From: Daphnia pulex
Taxonomy: Eukaryota > Arthropoda > Branchiopoda > Diplostraca > Daphniidae
Direction: 5' to 3'
Length of the DNA: 64,000 bases
Assembly: GCF_021134715.1 (NCBI RefSeq)
Contig: NC_060021.1
Span: 5,828,001 to 5,892,000, forward strand
In this document: positions 43,992-58,230 of the stretch, piece by piece
Position numbering within the stretch: the stretch's first letter is position 1
Layout of the letters: the number at the start of each line of letters is the position of its first letter
The notes under the pieces: generated by a model
Told to the model about the DNA's origin: nothing
Seen by the model: only the letters and a program-made list of their open reading frames with translations
Database searches by the model: none
Made by a program: the position numbers and the translations under genes

Positions 43992-44135
43992 TCTAGGTGT
44001 TTATTGTACTCGTTTCAGAACTGAAATAGCAATCACCTTGATGTTTTTCGAGGGTTCATAATCAAAAGTTTCCTCCCAGTTAGATGAACCTGCTTGAGGT
44101 TTGAGTGAGGATGTAACGATGTGGTTTTATTCGTT
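43915..44135 (-). repeat. Duplicated exon-like segment next to the XRN fragment
   Basis: Two minus-strand segments, 43,990-43,915 and 44,135-44,060, share about 60 bases around CCTGCTTGAGGTTTGA and GGATGTAAC-ATGTG (plus-strand reading). Both translate to similar peptides (HIVTSVVKPQAGPSN and HIVTSSLKPQAGSSN). This looks like a local tandem duplication of a coding piece, about 145 bases apart. Confidence 0.6.
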
Positions 44136-45128
44136 TCGATTTTTACCTGGTATAGTATCAAAAATATTATTTAAAAAATATGTAACCCGAAAAAGGACGA
44201 GAGTGTTGTCATTGCGCTTTAAAAAGAAGTAACGAAAAGCAAATCAGTGGTGGAGGCCATCTACCTTTTCCCTAGATCGCCAATGTGTTGTTGTTTTTTT
44301 TTTGCGTGGTAGCGGGGCTATTCTGGACAAAATTTTGCAAACTGTTTTATAGCTGATATTTCTTTCAGTACAAGCTCAGAAATGTTTTTTTTTTTTGGTA
44401 CTGAAATGTAGCCCAGGTTTTTTTCGTTTAAAAACTTCTTTTAAAAATGTTTTTTAGTAATAAATGGCTTACATATTAACGGTTTAGTTTCACTGAGCAG
44501 CTCTATAAGACAATTAAGTACTGTTTTAACATGAGTTATTATTGTATAGTTTATGTTAAAAATATGACTTTGATGAGAAAGGCTTAGCCCATGTCATTCG
44601 GATGGAAAACCATTTTTTAAATTTCAAATCATGAATTTTGAATAGGGGAAATTTCTATACATGAAGAATTAAAAATTTACCGATAAATATCTTAATAAAA
44701 TATTATGTTATCATGAGCTCTATGTGTATCGATGATTTTTACTGGCTTTGGGTCTATAAAATGGTTTGGCTTATATTTTTTTGGTGAAAAGCCGTTTTTG
44801 AAATTTCACATCAATTACCCAATCTGCTGCTGCCTATATAGTCTTTGCAACTATATTAACGATGTGTCTTAACTTATTCCGATCCTTATAAAAATTGGGA
44901 TACTTATTTCTAAGGTACTTATTTATAAGCTGTCAAAAGGCCGCTGTGAAACTCCCGACCTTTCGTGAATTGCGGTCATTTTTACACGAAATTTCGTGAA
45001 AAAATACGGTTTTCTCGATGGTGGGGTATGTGCAAATTTTTTTTTTTAATTTTTTTAGATTTGCATTTTTTATTAAGGAACGCAACCCAATTTCAAAGGC
45101 CGCCAAAAAATAAAAAATAAACCTAAAA
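44136..45128. other. AT-rich stretch without recognised gene
   Basis: Many poly-A and poly-T runs; a GGTAGCGGGGCT island near 44,310. No domain in any ORF. Confidence 0.4.
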
Positions 45129-45359
45129 GTGGGACAGACTATGGTAGCCACACTAATTTCTAACGTTGAAACAGCCAAAGCCATTCATGAGTATCATATT
45201 AAACTAAAAACGGAGATTGACCTTCCAATTCCAGTCCCAGGACGAGGAATTCGGCGTTCTACTTTACAACCAAAATATTTTACAACCCTCGTAAGGATGA
45301 AGAAAGTCCCGTTAAAAACCCGAGTTCCCGGCCGGCAAACATCAAGACAAGGCTAAAGA
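45129..45359 (+). CDS. Unrecognised 75-codon ORF
   Basis: Starts ATG at 45,129 (GQTMVATLISNVETAKAIHE) and ends TAG-free until a TAA at about 45,354-45,356. The last third is basic (GRGIRRSTLQPKYF, KTRVPGRQTSRQG). The composition is more gene-like than the flanks, but there are no splice sites, no neighbour context and no family. It could be a fragment of a decayed gene. Confidence 0.2.
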
Positions 45360-45912
45360 AAAACCGTTGCTAATAAATTTTAATTATTCTTTTGGTAGGA
45401 AGGGTAAATATCGCCTACTAGAGCAAAGGTGAAAATTTCCCACCTCCGAAAATGAAACAAAGGGGAAATCGTGACAACACCGCGGGGTGGGATAGAAGGG
45501 GAGAAATGGGCAAAAATTACAAATCTCATTTTCAATTTAAAATTCATTAATTTAATGAAACTCAAAAAATTTGAAAATGACGTTTGTCATAGAACTAACG
45601 AAGCTCTTTATTTTTCTTTTTTTGGCGTCTTTGTAGGGTTATTTTTTCCCTAATTAGAGAGCGGCAAAGTAGCCAATTTTTAATACGCTTCTACAGCGTG
45701 TTTCCAAACTTTTAGATCCATTTGTAGCTGCCCTCCCCTTAGATATAAAAATCTGAAAAAAATTCAGGAAGTAGCCAACCATTGTGGCTACTCAAAAAAA
45801 AATTAACACCCTCCGTCAAAAACCCGATTTTTTGGGAACGCGGCAAAAATCGGCTTTTTACATAAGCTTCTCTCGCGCGTTTCCAAACTTCTGGTAGGTA
45901 CTGTACAATCAG
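45360..45912. other. Spacer with a divergent direct repeat
   Basis: No gene. GCTTCTACAGCGTGTTTCCAAACTT (two pieces, 45,689-45,713) is repeated as GCTTCTCTCGCGCGTTTCCAAACTT (45,865-45,890), each preceded by GCGGCAAA; copies are about 175 bases apart. Confidence 0.5.
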
Positions 45913-45987
45913 GATCAGTACCAGTTCTGCTACCGGTCGGCGCTGGAATATCTGGGCTCGTTCGACCACTACGTCGGATTCGACTGA
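45913..45987 (+). CDS. Terminal exon of a LAR-type receptor protein tyrosine phosphatase
   Basis: After an acceptor (TACTGTACAATCAG) the exon encodes DQYQFCYRSALEYLGSFDHY plus four residues, then TGA at 45,985-45,987. The QYQFCYRAALEYLGSFDHY ending is the hallmark C-terminus of LAR-family receptor tyrosine phosphatases (Drosophila Lar, vertebrate PTPRF/S/D), which act in axon guidance and synapse formation. No other phosphatase exon is visible in the 45.9 kb upstream. So either a very long transposon-filled intron separates this exon, or it is a displaced copy. The sequence after the stop (to about 46,200) is GC-rich and may be 3' untranslated region. Confidence 0.7.
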   Translation, partial: DQYQFCYRSALEYLGSFDHYVGFD

Positions 45988-47779
45988 CGTCAGGGGACAC
46001 AGTGCGAGGCGGCCGGTGGCTCGTCGACACCGTCACCGCCTTGGTCGCAGGCCGAATCCCGACTTGCTGTCCCTCCGTGGCACGCCTTCACCACACCGCC
46101 ACTCTCCTCACACTGTGTCCTTCGATGATAGGATGATAGGACGAATAAGACAAACGTTTATGAGAGACGGATGGATGGATGGATGGAGTCCGTCTCGTCT
46201 CTTTGTCACAAAATAAGTCACTCGAACAATCCTTGAAATGCCCCCACTCCTACCCCCACTCGTATTCCTCCTCCAACCTCCGAGCCGACCTCCTTTTTTC
46301 TATGTCACTTTGCGTCTGATGTTTGGGTTCTAGTTGAAATCCATTACCGTGTGCCGTGTGGTTCCATCCGTCGCCATCACAAAGACAGTCAAAAGAAAAA
46401 CAAAAAAAAAGAAGAGAAGAAAAGTTGCGGCCCGAAATTTTTTTAATTTAAAAACTGAAAACTAAAAAAAAAAAGAAGCGAAAACAAAAGGCACAAAAAG
46501 TCAAAATGCGCGTCAATTTTTTGGGGGGCCGGGTGACTTGAAATTAAGGAAAGAAAAAAAAACTTGTTTGAAATTGAGAAACCAACTCGCAACGCCAAAA
46601 AAAACCAAGAAAAGATTATTATAAAATTGTGTAATGGCGCTAATAATGTACAGATCCGGGGTGTGGAGACGAGACGAGATTTTTTTTTCTTGTTTGTTTT
46701 TAAAAAAGGAAAAAAGACAAAAATTCCCGCAAATACCGATTATTTTCAGTGTTCCGCTTTTTATTACCATACCGTACCGAATTTCGGAAGTTGTGCGCTT
46801 TTTTTACGGAGCCCCACGTCATTTATCGAAGGCAGCTCATTGGTTGACCAACATTCTGCATTCTGCCATATCATTCCCGTCACGAGAAGACAAATAACTA
46901 AAACACAAAAAAATGGCGCGCTGTTATTTTGGGATTTTATTTTATTCTTACTTTTTTTAACTTTGTAATTTATTTATTTCGTTGTTTTGTGCGACAATTG
47001 TTTTTTTTTTTTAGGAAAACAGAAACACGCAAACCGGAAAGGCCTTCCTCGGGGCGATTTCCACTTTGTACTTAAGTTTTCTTTTTTTTTAAAACCGTCG
47101 GTGAGTTTCATTTGTGTTTCTGTACGATCACAACCGATTTCCGTTGGCTCATGTCTCTCAGCCTCATACTGTCAGCGCGTTCGATCCCCCACTCATTAAT
47201 GATTGTATTATTATTCTCTTCATCGTCGTGGCCAATCATCCCAACCGCTTCATTATTATTTCCGTGTTCCCTGCCCCGTTTCATTTTGAGTTGCGCGTTT
47301 TCGTGTCGTTGGTTTTCGCCTTTTCGGTTTTCTTTTGGGAGGAGACGAATATTTCTGATTTTTTCGAGAAAATGTTGGTTTTTGTTTGTGTGTGTGTGTG
47401 CGATTGCCGCGCGCGCGCGAGTGTGATGTGCGTATGTCTGTGTGTAAGTGTTTCTCATCATGCGCGTATGTAGCCGCTTCGCTGGAATTCGAACTGAAAC
47501 TGAACTATTGTGGGCAGCTTATTTCGTTTTTCCCTTTATTGTAAATGTGTGACGATTATTACAACAAGAAAGGAATAACGAAAAGATGATTATGCCACGT
47601 CTCCTTGTTTTGAACTTGTTCGGCGTCGAGATTTCATTGCATTTTGGGGGATTTAATGATTTGTGTCTTCTTCTTCTTCCGGCTTTCTTGTTCCAAGTTT
47701 CAAAAATGTTGGTGAGGAGAGGAGAAAGGTGGAAGGGAAATGTTGCAAACTTAGCGACGGTTTTTCTTCTACAATTGGC
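45988..47779. other. Long intergenic or untranslated stretch
   Basis: Contains GATGGATGGATGGATGGA (46,168-46,185), poly-A/G-rich stretches, and a TG/CG microsatellite at 47,383-47,425 (TGTGTGTGTGTG then GCGCGCGCGCG). Overlapping ORFs on both strands are by-products. Parts could be 3' untranslated sequence of the LAR exon (left) and of the minus-strand gene (right). Confidence 0.45.
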
Positions 47780-49920
47780 TTAAGCGTAAATCAGATCGTC
47801 GCGACGTGTCTGCAGACGGCGAATGTGGTTGTAGATCTTGACGGCCGGGCCCAGCTTCAATCCCATGTTGCCGACGACGTCGTTTCTCTTCATCAGCAAC
47901 AGGGACGGACCGTCGATTTCCTGCCAATTGGAAAAAAAGGAAAAAAAGGAAAAACAAAAAGGTGAGAAAATAAGAAACACACAGCTGCTGGGAACCATTT
48001 GTCGTTTTCTCGTGTCAATTACATTGTGGCGCAACAGAGCGGCCTGCTCTTCGAATCCCAGCCGGCTGAAGTAACTTTGAACGTCTTCCGAAGTCCAGAG
48101 CGAAGCGTCGGGAATACTCGGGTCGGGATTGGGGACGCAATTCCACTCGAACGGAGGGCCCTTGAGTTCCAGTTGGCGCGTGCCAAACACCCACGGACCG
48201 AGACTAATGGGCGCCAAGGGCTGAAACGACGATGACGACGAGATCTTGCTGCTGTTGTTCTCAACTTTGCCTTCTTCCGACGAGCTGTCCTTGACCGGAG
48301 TCTTCTCCACCGACTCGTTGGCTCGGCAGTCGTCGCAAGCCCAGTAACATCCGTCGGGCGTAGACGCCGGTGGTGAAGCCAGGCACGAGCGGTGGAACGT
48401 CGTGTCGCACTCGCAGCATAACAGAACCGTGTCCTAATGTCAAAGTACAAAAAAAGAAACGATGAAAACACATACATAGAGGGGTGTGACATTGGAATGC
48501 CAATCACAGGCAGAATGTGTGACGTCAAAATCGGTCACAATTACCTGTTCCTGAACAAGTTTACAGATGCTGCAGGGACGGCAATCGGGGCATTTCCATT
48601 CCGACTCCGGGACACGGGGCAGGACGTCTTGATCGAATCCCAAGCATTTGGCGTGAACTGCAATCGAAAAAAGTTTTATTAAAAAACAAAAAAAAAAAAC
48701 AAACAAATAGTAGTAGGGCTGGTGTGTTTACCGTTTCGGTTGCATTCGGAGCAGACGAGCATTTTTGAGGTGACTCCTCGTAGTATGACGGTGTAGTATT
48801 TGCAGAGGAGACACGCTTTGAACTCGGAATGCGAGTAGCTGTTGGGGGGCGAAGATCCGGTTAATAGAAACGGACTTTTGGATCGCTCCGGTGTCGTGGC
48901 AAAGCTATTGCGCAATTCACGGTTTTTTCTGCCCGTCCCAACGGGGCGACCGCGTTTTCTGGGGATCACCTCGACGTCTGACGGGTCGAAAACTTTCTTG
49001 GCCCTCTGCGCGACGCAATCAAACGAATGGAATAAAATATAGACGTGTCCGCCATTATAAACAACGTCAACAGTCGACGAGTGTCAATTTCTAACGAGAA
49101 AACTTACTTTCATTCGTTGGCCGACACGTTCTGGTCGGGGTGGCGTCGGTGGTGGCGACTTTTCCACTTTGCTAGGAACATTTTTGCTCTTGTTCAATTG
49201 ATTCTTTGATTTGTTCAAGTCTTCTGCTGCCCCAGTCGACTTCCTTTTGCTTTTCATGTGCTCATGCTTCCACCTACGATCAAGATTTTTCAAGACACTT
49301 GGTGGCAAGGTAAAGGTTTCCTTGCTGATGGAAGCTATGTTGCAAGCTGTTATCTCCCGGTCAATGAGATTGTCAATATACTTTCTGGAATATCTCCCAT
49401 GATCTCTTGACTGCAGGTAACTTGCAATGCTGGAAAGAGAGAGAAATACAAAAGTTAGCACACATATATACATTGAGTGTTAAGTCATATGGTGGCTTGT
49501 TCACCAACAATCAACAAACCTTCGTATGTTTACAGCTCCAGTTTGACTTGGAGGAGTTGGCTGATCGCAAAGAATAGCTGCAATAGCTGCTGTGACAGCA
49601 GAGCTGTAGGTAACTGGTTCAGGACTAGCATCTCTGGGCTGCTGCTGTGGAGAACTCTCCACTGTGGTGGAAGTATTCGCAGCGTCCGGCCCAAAATATT
49701 TGGCTGCATTGCGGTAGCTGGTGCGGCCCTTGAATTCCACTTTGATGATTTGTTCATTTTCGATGAGCTCATCGACGTCCGCGCAACACGTTACGGGATC
49801 GATGCCGTGGCGTCGGAAAGCGTAATTCTTGATTCCTTCGAGATCCGGCCTGGCTTTTCTGTGCTTTAAATGCTCTATGGCCTGTATCACGTATTCGTAC
49901 TTCTTCTCTAACGTGGTCAT
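47780..49920 (-). CDS. Chromatin protein with winged helix, double PHD finger and SAM domain (SAMD1/KAT6-like)
   Basis: Six exons: 49,920-49,520, 49,429-49,108, 49,005-48,732, 48,657-48,545, 48,433-48,023 and 47,920-47,780, with GT..AG introns. Exon 1 encodes a SAMD1/KAT6-type winged helix (AIEHLKHRKARPDLEGIKNY, FRRHGID, FKGRTSYRNAAKY), which binds unmethylated CpG DNA in relatives. Exon 2 is basic and Ser/Pro-rich. Exon 3 has an AT-hook-like RKRGRPVGTGRK and the first PHD (CLLCKYY, CSECNRN). Exons 4 and 5 complete a tandem PHD (HAKCLGF, WKCPDC, CSIC, CCECDTTFHRSC, WACDDC), the module that reads acylated histone H3. The end is a SAM domain (WTSEDVQSYFSRLGFEEQAALL, LLLMKRNDVVGNMGLKLG), for multimerisation. 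No acetyltransferase domain is present. ATG 49,920 is the first and fits the family start. Stop TAA 47,782-47,780. Nuclear; probably shares its promoter with ICA69. Confidence 0.85.
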
Positions 49921-50578
49921 CTTCCTAATCAACCGTCCTAATCCTGATTGAAAACTACACAACTAAAAAAACAATTCAACAAAATTTCGTTTGCGGTGAT
50001 ACCAAGGTTGGGTAAGAAATAAGGACTAAACAGCAACCTCACCTTCTCCGGTGTCCTCCTCAGCACGTAGCACGTACTCCGGAATATTTATTTATTCTTT
50101 TCTCTCCTAGGTCTGAAGATGATCTGCTAATAGGTTCCTCGAATCAAATCAATTCAATTTTTTAATAACTGTGTAGAATAAGTTATTGCGTTGAAGGTTA
50201 GAGTAGGAAAATTCTTGGGAAAAATCCGCACTTTTAGCCCCACCTCCTCCTGCCGATCGACAATAATAGTTTGCGTCAACTCCGCTAGTCTTTTTTTAAC
50301 AGCTCCACAAGAGGAAACGTCAAAACACCCACTTCCCTTGACATTCCTCGCCGTTTATTGGCTTCAATTTGTAAGCTAGTATATAGTTAGATGAAATCAT
50401 TATCTGCGTGAACTTGGGCCTCTTTTGATTAAAATTACTTCGTGTTGTCTTTATGCAGTTATTCCTTCACCATCGGTGGATCACAACTTCATAGGTTTCG
50501 TTCCTATACTTCCCCGTTTCGATCCAGTACCCTCATCTTCAACCACTATTTTTGCTGATTTAAATAACAGAATCAACC
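49921..50578. promoter_or_regulatory. Shared divergent promoter region and 5' untranslated sequence
   Basis: The 658 bases between the start codons of the minus-strand chromatin gene and plus-strand ICA69 hold no other gene. No TATA box is obvious. This is usual for divergent housekeeping promoters. A 5' intron in ICA69 is possible, because an AACAG precedes the ATG region at 50,565-50,570. Confidence 0.5.
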
Positions 50579-52681
<2,103 letters not shown>

Positions 52682-52851
52682 TTTTTTTAACACATACGTT
52701 CATGTCTTCTCTACATTATTCTAGTCTGTTTTCTGGTCTAAATGTCAACAATCAATCATTGTTTTTATTTTATTTCTTTGCTTCACATTTATTTCTGGAT
52801 TATGATATTTTCAAAGAATACAATCAATGCTTTAGGAAATCTTGTATCCAT

Positions 52852-53380
52852 TTAAATGGCTTCCAATGCTTCATCAACTTCTGAAATTATTGACTTCAAC
52901 TTGCTCCATTGAGTGCTATTCAAACTGATCCCCTTTTTCCCTGGCAACTGCTTTCCATCTTTTTCATAATATTCACGAATATCAATGAATGTCTGTGGAA
53001 ATAAACTGTGAATTAACATAGTTGATAAATAACTACAGGTAACTAGGTAAGTACTTTTCCTCTCCAAGATCGGACTTTCAGAACACGTTGCTTATCCAGA
53101 TTCCATGATGGCTCAGCGTCTTCAGATTGCTGAACACTCTTAGCTGCCCCTGAAGCAGTTGCTGCTGCAGGTTTTTTAGATTTGGCAGCCTCCGTTTTGG
53201 GTGGAGGATTCCTCTGTGATCAATAGCAAAATTAACATTTGATTCTAGGCAAACTTGTAAGGATTATTATATTTATTTTACATCTTCAGGTCCACTGTCA
53301 GAAGAGCTGGCACTTCCAGATTCTTCCTCTGCACTGGACACCTTCTTACGCTTGTTATTTTTACCAGAGGTTCTAGGCAT
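52852..53380 (-). CDS. SUB1: RNA polymerase II coactivator PC4/SUB1
   Basis: PC4 binds single-stranded DNA and stimulates activator-dependent transcription. Three exons: 53,380-53,282, 53,213-53,055 and 52,992-52,852, giving 132 residues, the usual PC4 length. The N-terminal part is a Lys/Ser/acid tail ([30 protein letters not shown]) as in PC4, where casein kinase sites regulate DNA binding. The middle is Ala/Lys-rich. The C-terminal core shows [19 protein letters not shown] (read across the last junction), [19 protein letters not shown] and [11 protein letters not shown], the conserved PC4 DNA-binding fold. The start at 53,380 is the only ATG giving the family N-terminus. Stop TAA at 52,854-52,852. 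Nuclear; intact. Confidence 0.93.
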
Positions 53381-54016
53381 TTTGATTGCGGGCAGTACTA
53401 ATACACGAGATTCTAAATTGTACGAACGTTGATGTAGCGATGTAATGTAAGGAGTAAGGACCCGAGAAGTTGCAGTACTCTAAAATTTGGGCGCCATCAG
53501 AGAAGTAGACGCTGCCGCTAAAAAAAAGTCAAAATTAAATTTTTATTTTGTATGAAAACGCTTTAATTTTGATTGTAATTTTTTTAGAATAAAAAAATTA
53601 TTTTTCGTCAATTTACTGAGAATTATATTGTATTTTTTTATTAACAAATGTGCAGTGGCATTGTTGTGCTGAATTCACAAAACTGATACTGACTGGCTCT
53701 CGCACGTGAGATTGGATTTCCGAAAAAATTATATTATTATTGTAGAATTTAAACTGCATTTACTGGGTTACGACTTACGAGTTAAGAAAAATATCTCAAT
53801 TAGTTTTCATTGCCTTTTCACACTTATTATTAGTTGGTGAAACAGTCGTTTGGATCGAAAGAGCTGTTTTCGTTTGTACCTTTTGGTTCCTTTCGAGTGT
53901 AGACGAATTTTTTGTTACCGAGTATACATTTATGCTGTTAGCTGTCAATAAGTTATTTTGTGATCTGTACTGTTGGTGTCATGTGGGGTTTCTGAATTCT
54001 TAATATTTCCTAAGAA
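53381..54016. promoter_or_regulatory. Divergent promoter region of PC4 and importin-11
   Basis: 636 bases between two divergent start codons. AT-rich, with no clear TATA box or long ORF. The first 130 bases next to PC4 are more GC-rich. Confidence 0.5.
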
Positions 54017-57000
54017 ATGGCCAATATCCAACTGTCAATCAACCCCTCAGTGAAAGCAGCTATTTTTGAAGCGCTGCAAGCTGGTGTTAGTGAAAATACA
54101 GCCTTGATTAAGGAGGCAGAAATTTATTTGAAAACTGTTGAGAGTACTCCTGTTTTCCACCTAACATTGATTGTAAGTTCCATTGATAAGTTTCTATTCA
54201 TACGACCATATAAGTGGTTGAGTTTTTCTTCAGGAAATTATCACTAACACTTCAGTTGATGTAAAAGTGCGTTGGCTGGCTTCTGTGTACTTCAAAAATG
54301 GGATTGACAGATATTGGCGTAAAAATACATCCAAGTAATTCAATTCCCTGTAACATGATTTTAACAGTAACAATTTCAGTTTCATTTTTAAACAGTTCAA
54401 TTCCTGAAGGTGAAAAATCTGTTTTACGGCAGAAACTGATTGGTCACATACATGAACCTGTCCTACAAGTTGCTACACAACTAGCCATCATCATTTCTAA
54501 AATTGCAAGGTAAAATTTTTTTCCATAAATGAATTGTTCATTCTCACTTCATGTGGTTAATCAAATATGATTTGTTTTCAGATATGACTATCCCAAGGAA
54601 TGGCCAGAATTGCTGCCTTCCCTCTTGCATCTTGTGAGAACTGAAGATGATTTGGTTCAACAAAGAGCCTTGCTGTACTTGCATCATGTGACAAAATCTC
54701 TTGCCTCTAAAAGACTGGCAGGTGATCGACGCGCGTTCCAGGATCTGAGTTCCGAAATGTACAGCTATGTTTACGCCCTTTATAGTCATCTGAGTCAAAC
54801 GCTTCTGCAACAAGTAACCATTTCCAATCAGATTTTTATGCAAGACCGATCTGAACTTTTTCTTTTTGTGTGTGTGTGTTATAATGTAGATGGAGGCGGG
54901 TAATGCTGAAATAGTTGGGGCTACGATGGAGAAAGCATTACTGTGTTTGCGCGTTATGCGTAAATTGACTGTTCATGGTTTTAAGACACCTCATCAAACC
55001 AATACTGTTATGGAATTCGTTCAGAGTTTGTACGAGCGAATTAAAAACCTTCTCCAATACCGTAAGTGGAGGAAACCAAATCACTTGACCGTCGGTCTAA
55101 TCATTTCTGTTTTGCAGGTCAAGTTGTTCTTTCCAATGACACATTGTTGGCGTTGTGCGAAAAATATTTGGTTGTTCATTGCAAGGTTCTCCGGGATCTC
55201 CTCGACTTCCATCCTTTTTCCTTTGTCCCGTTTATCCGTATGACCGTAGAGTTCGTTCTTCACTATTTGTTCCAACCAGAGAACCAAGTTCTACTCTTCG
55301 ATTCCTTTGTTGTGCAGTCCCTAAATCTGGTGAAGGGCATTGTACTTTGTGCCGAATATAGACCAGCAAAGGTTATCGAAGGTATCTTTCACATTTTCCG
55401 TCTCAAATTTAACTATGACTTAATTTTTAACTGGTTGTCATTTCAGATACCAAAGAGCCTGCCACTCTTGAGGCCTATCGCATAAAGTCGGAAGTTTTTA
55501 CACCTGAATCACTCTCATTGATGTGCCGTCAATTAATTGAAAATTATTTGCTGCTGTCGCAAGAGGATCTACATGTCTGGGAAACAAATCCGGAAGAATT
55601 TGGTAATTAGACTGATTTTGTAATTCCTTAATTTTTAATTTAAAAAATGTATTTTTTTTTTAAATAGCCGCTGAAGAAGGTGGGGAAGCTTGGAAATACA
55701 GTCTTCGGGTGTGTATGGAAATACTGAATTATAAATATTGTATTGCGACTATGAATTCTGTCGTTTTTTTAGCCTTGTACGGGATGTTTATTTCTAAGTC
55801 TTTTCCACGAATATCAATCGATCTTGAGTCCCGTACTGATTTCGATGCTTAACGAGAGCATGGGACTGATACCACCAGATGATATGAATCGTATAATCAA
55901 GAAGGATGCACTTTACAATGCTATTGGACTTGCAGCCTTTGAATTATTCGATGAGGTGGATTTTGATCGCTGGTTTAGTCAGGTTAGTAATATTTGAAAA
56001 CTATTCGTAACAGTAACTGATTCCCTTCCATTCAAAGGTTTTGTTGCAAGAACTTCGCGTTAAAGAGAATAACTACCGTATTCTACGACGAAGGGTGGTC
56101 TGGCTGTTGGGTCGTTGGATTGGTGTTAAACTATCGGTTGACCTCCGACCCTTGATTTACGAAACGGTAACAATTGTCACTTCTTTCTCCCATATTTGTG
56201 TGATTACGTCGTTTTTGTGTTTAAACTAAAAAGGTCCTTGGTTTAATGGAACCCAGCGAAGATCTTGTCATTCGACTGTCTGCTGCTGTGACATTACGAT
56301 CAGCTCTGGATGACTTTGAGTTCAACGCCGAGCAATTTCTTCCGTTTCTAGAACGCTCTTTCTCATTGTTATTCACTCTTTTGAAAGAGACTGAAGAATG
56401 TGAAACCAAAGTTTGTTACATAAATTTTTGTTCGATCAATACTTTTGTTTTTCATTGTTATCTTTTTGCCTTTTAGATGAATGTGTTAAATGTGATGTCG
56501 CTTCTCATCGAATTACTGGGGAACCAAATGAAGCCTTTTCTCGGTACGTTGCTGCAACTCCTTCCCGCTTTATGGGATGCTTCTGAGGAGCACAATCTTC
56601 TACGGTGCGCTATTATTAGCACCCTCGTTCATGTTGTTAAGGTAAATTGTTTTTTTTTAAACTATGTATTGGCCTGTTTAATCACTTTATTACTATTAAA
56701 CAACCAGGGAGTAGGAAGTAATACTGAAGATCTGCTTCATTGTCTGCTACCAGTTGTGGCCTACAGTACTGACTCTGAGCAACCTGCCCATGTATATTTG
56801 CTGGACGATGCTTTAGCTTTGTGGCAGGCCATGATCGAATCATTGTCTCAGGCTAATCCTCAAGTACTGCAGCTGTTGAACAATATGCCCCAGCTTCTAG
56901 GTATTGCTTTCATCTGTACTCTTTAGCTGGTAAATTCCAATAGATAAATTTCAATTGTTTTCCTTATTTGTTTAGAACTAGGATCTGAAAATCTCATTAT

Positions 57001-58230
57001 ATGCTGCGATATTCTTAAGGCATACATATATTTGTGCCCTGATGAATTTTTTGCGGTGAACTTATTACTTTTAAAAATTATAAAATTTAAAGTTGTTGAA
57101 CCAGTGGTATGTATTACAGATGTACGGATCTCGCATCGTCAATGTTCTAATGGAACAAATTGTCGACATGCGTCCCGAAGGTGAAATAAGAGTTATGTCT
57201 GTGATAGAGAGCATGCTTGTTAATCGTCCAGAAACCGCAGCATCAATCGTTTCTCCCATTTTACCATTCGTGGTTTCGTAAGTGAAATTTAATCTTTTTG
57301 TTTTGTTCTTCTTGAACCAATTAAATTTTTTTTAAGGAGCTTATTGGATGGATCAAGCACAGCTTTGATTATCACCTCCTTCTTTTCGGCCATATCTCGG
57401 GTTGTGCTTGCTTCCAAGGATATTTTCTTCCAAGTAAATTTCTACATTTAGATCTTTTTTTATATTGAATTTAATCCTCTCTTTATTTACGTTTCCTAGG
57501 TAATTGCAGAAGTTGCTCGAAGAGAAAAACAAACCCCTGAGTTTGTACTGGACAAGTTTATGACTCTATGGATTGACAAAATGTCCAGCGTTTTCGCATT
57601 AGAAAAGAAGAAACTCCTGGCTATTGCGTTGGCTTCCCTTTTGACTTGCCAATCAGAGTAAATTATTTTTTTCTGTTCTTGTATTTTTAAATTTGGAATC
57701 TCATAACTCCTATTTGCTATATTTATCTGTAGTATTATTTTGGACAAAGTATGTGGACTTTTTATGCGCATCTGTGAAACGATCAATGACATATTGCCAC
57801 CGACTGATTCCGGGGAAGAAATCGAGTAAGTGCCTTCGTCTATTTGCTTAGTGACATAAATTTATTTTATAATTTTTCAATTTAGTCGATTGGTGTACAC
57901 CCCTGGACATGTTCAAGCTGATGAAGGAGAAGAGGAAGTTGACAATGAGCACTTAAAAAGATACATTTCTACTCGTCGCTCCTTGGATCCAGTTTTCACA
58001 CTTCCGCTTCCTACATACTTTCGCAGTCAGGTAAATTAACTAAAATGAACCACGAAGGAAAAGGTTTGTCTACCAACAAAATAAATACTGCTTGTTAAAT
58101 TTAGATATCGCAGTTGGAGGCACAAGTTGGTTCATCCCGCTTTCAAGAAATGACGCAGACAGTCGATAATGAAACTTTGGAAATGATGCGAAATTTCCTC
58201 GGCTCTCATCCTCGCAACAACCAATTGTGA
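54017..58230 (+). CDS. IPO11: Importin-11 (karyopherin beta, IPO11)
   Basis: Importin-11 is a nuclear import receptor of HEAT repeats that carries ubiquitin-charged UBE2E enzymes and ribosomal protein RPL12 in vertebrates. Twenty exons: 54,017-54,172, 54,234-54,334, 54,396-54,509, 54,582-54,813, 54,890-55,061, 55,118-55,381, 55,447-55,602, 55,668-55,708, 55,773-55,983, 56,039-56,166, 56,234-56,410, 56,477-56,641, 56,708-56,900, 56,976-57,055, 57,120-57,277, 57,337-57,433, 57,500-57,657, 57,733-57,825, 57,886-58,030 and 58,105-58,230. The start (MANIQLSINPSVKAAIFEAL) and the importin-beta N-domain (VRWLASVYFKNGIDRYWR, YPKEWPELLPSLL) fit the family. Later landmarks are RRVVWLLGRWIGVKLS, YLCPDEFF and DPVFTLPLPTYFRSQ. 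Introns are 55-76 bases, all GT..AG and in frame, stop TGA 58,228-58,230. It appears intact. Confidence 0.93.

Noticed and set aside
46513..47473. Several overlapping ORFs on both strands
   Set aside because: They overlap each other, are full of Phe/Lys from poly-T/poly-A runs or Thr/His from a TG/CG microsatellite, and show no family.
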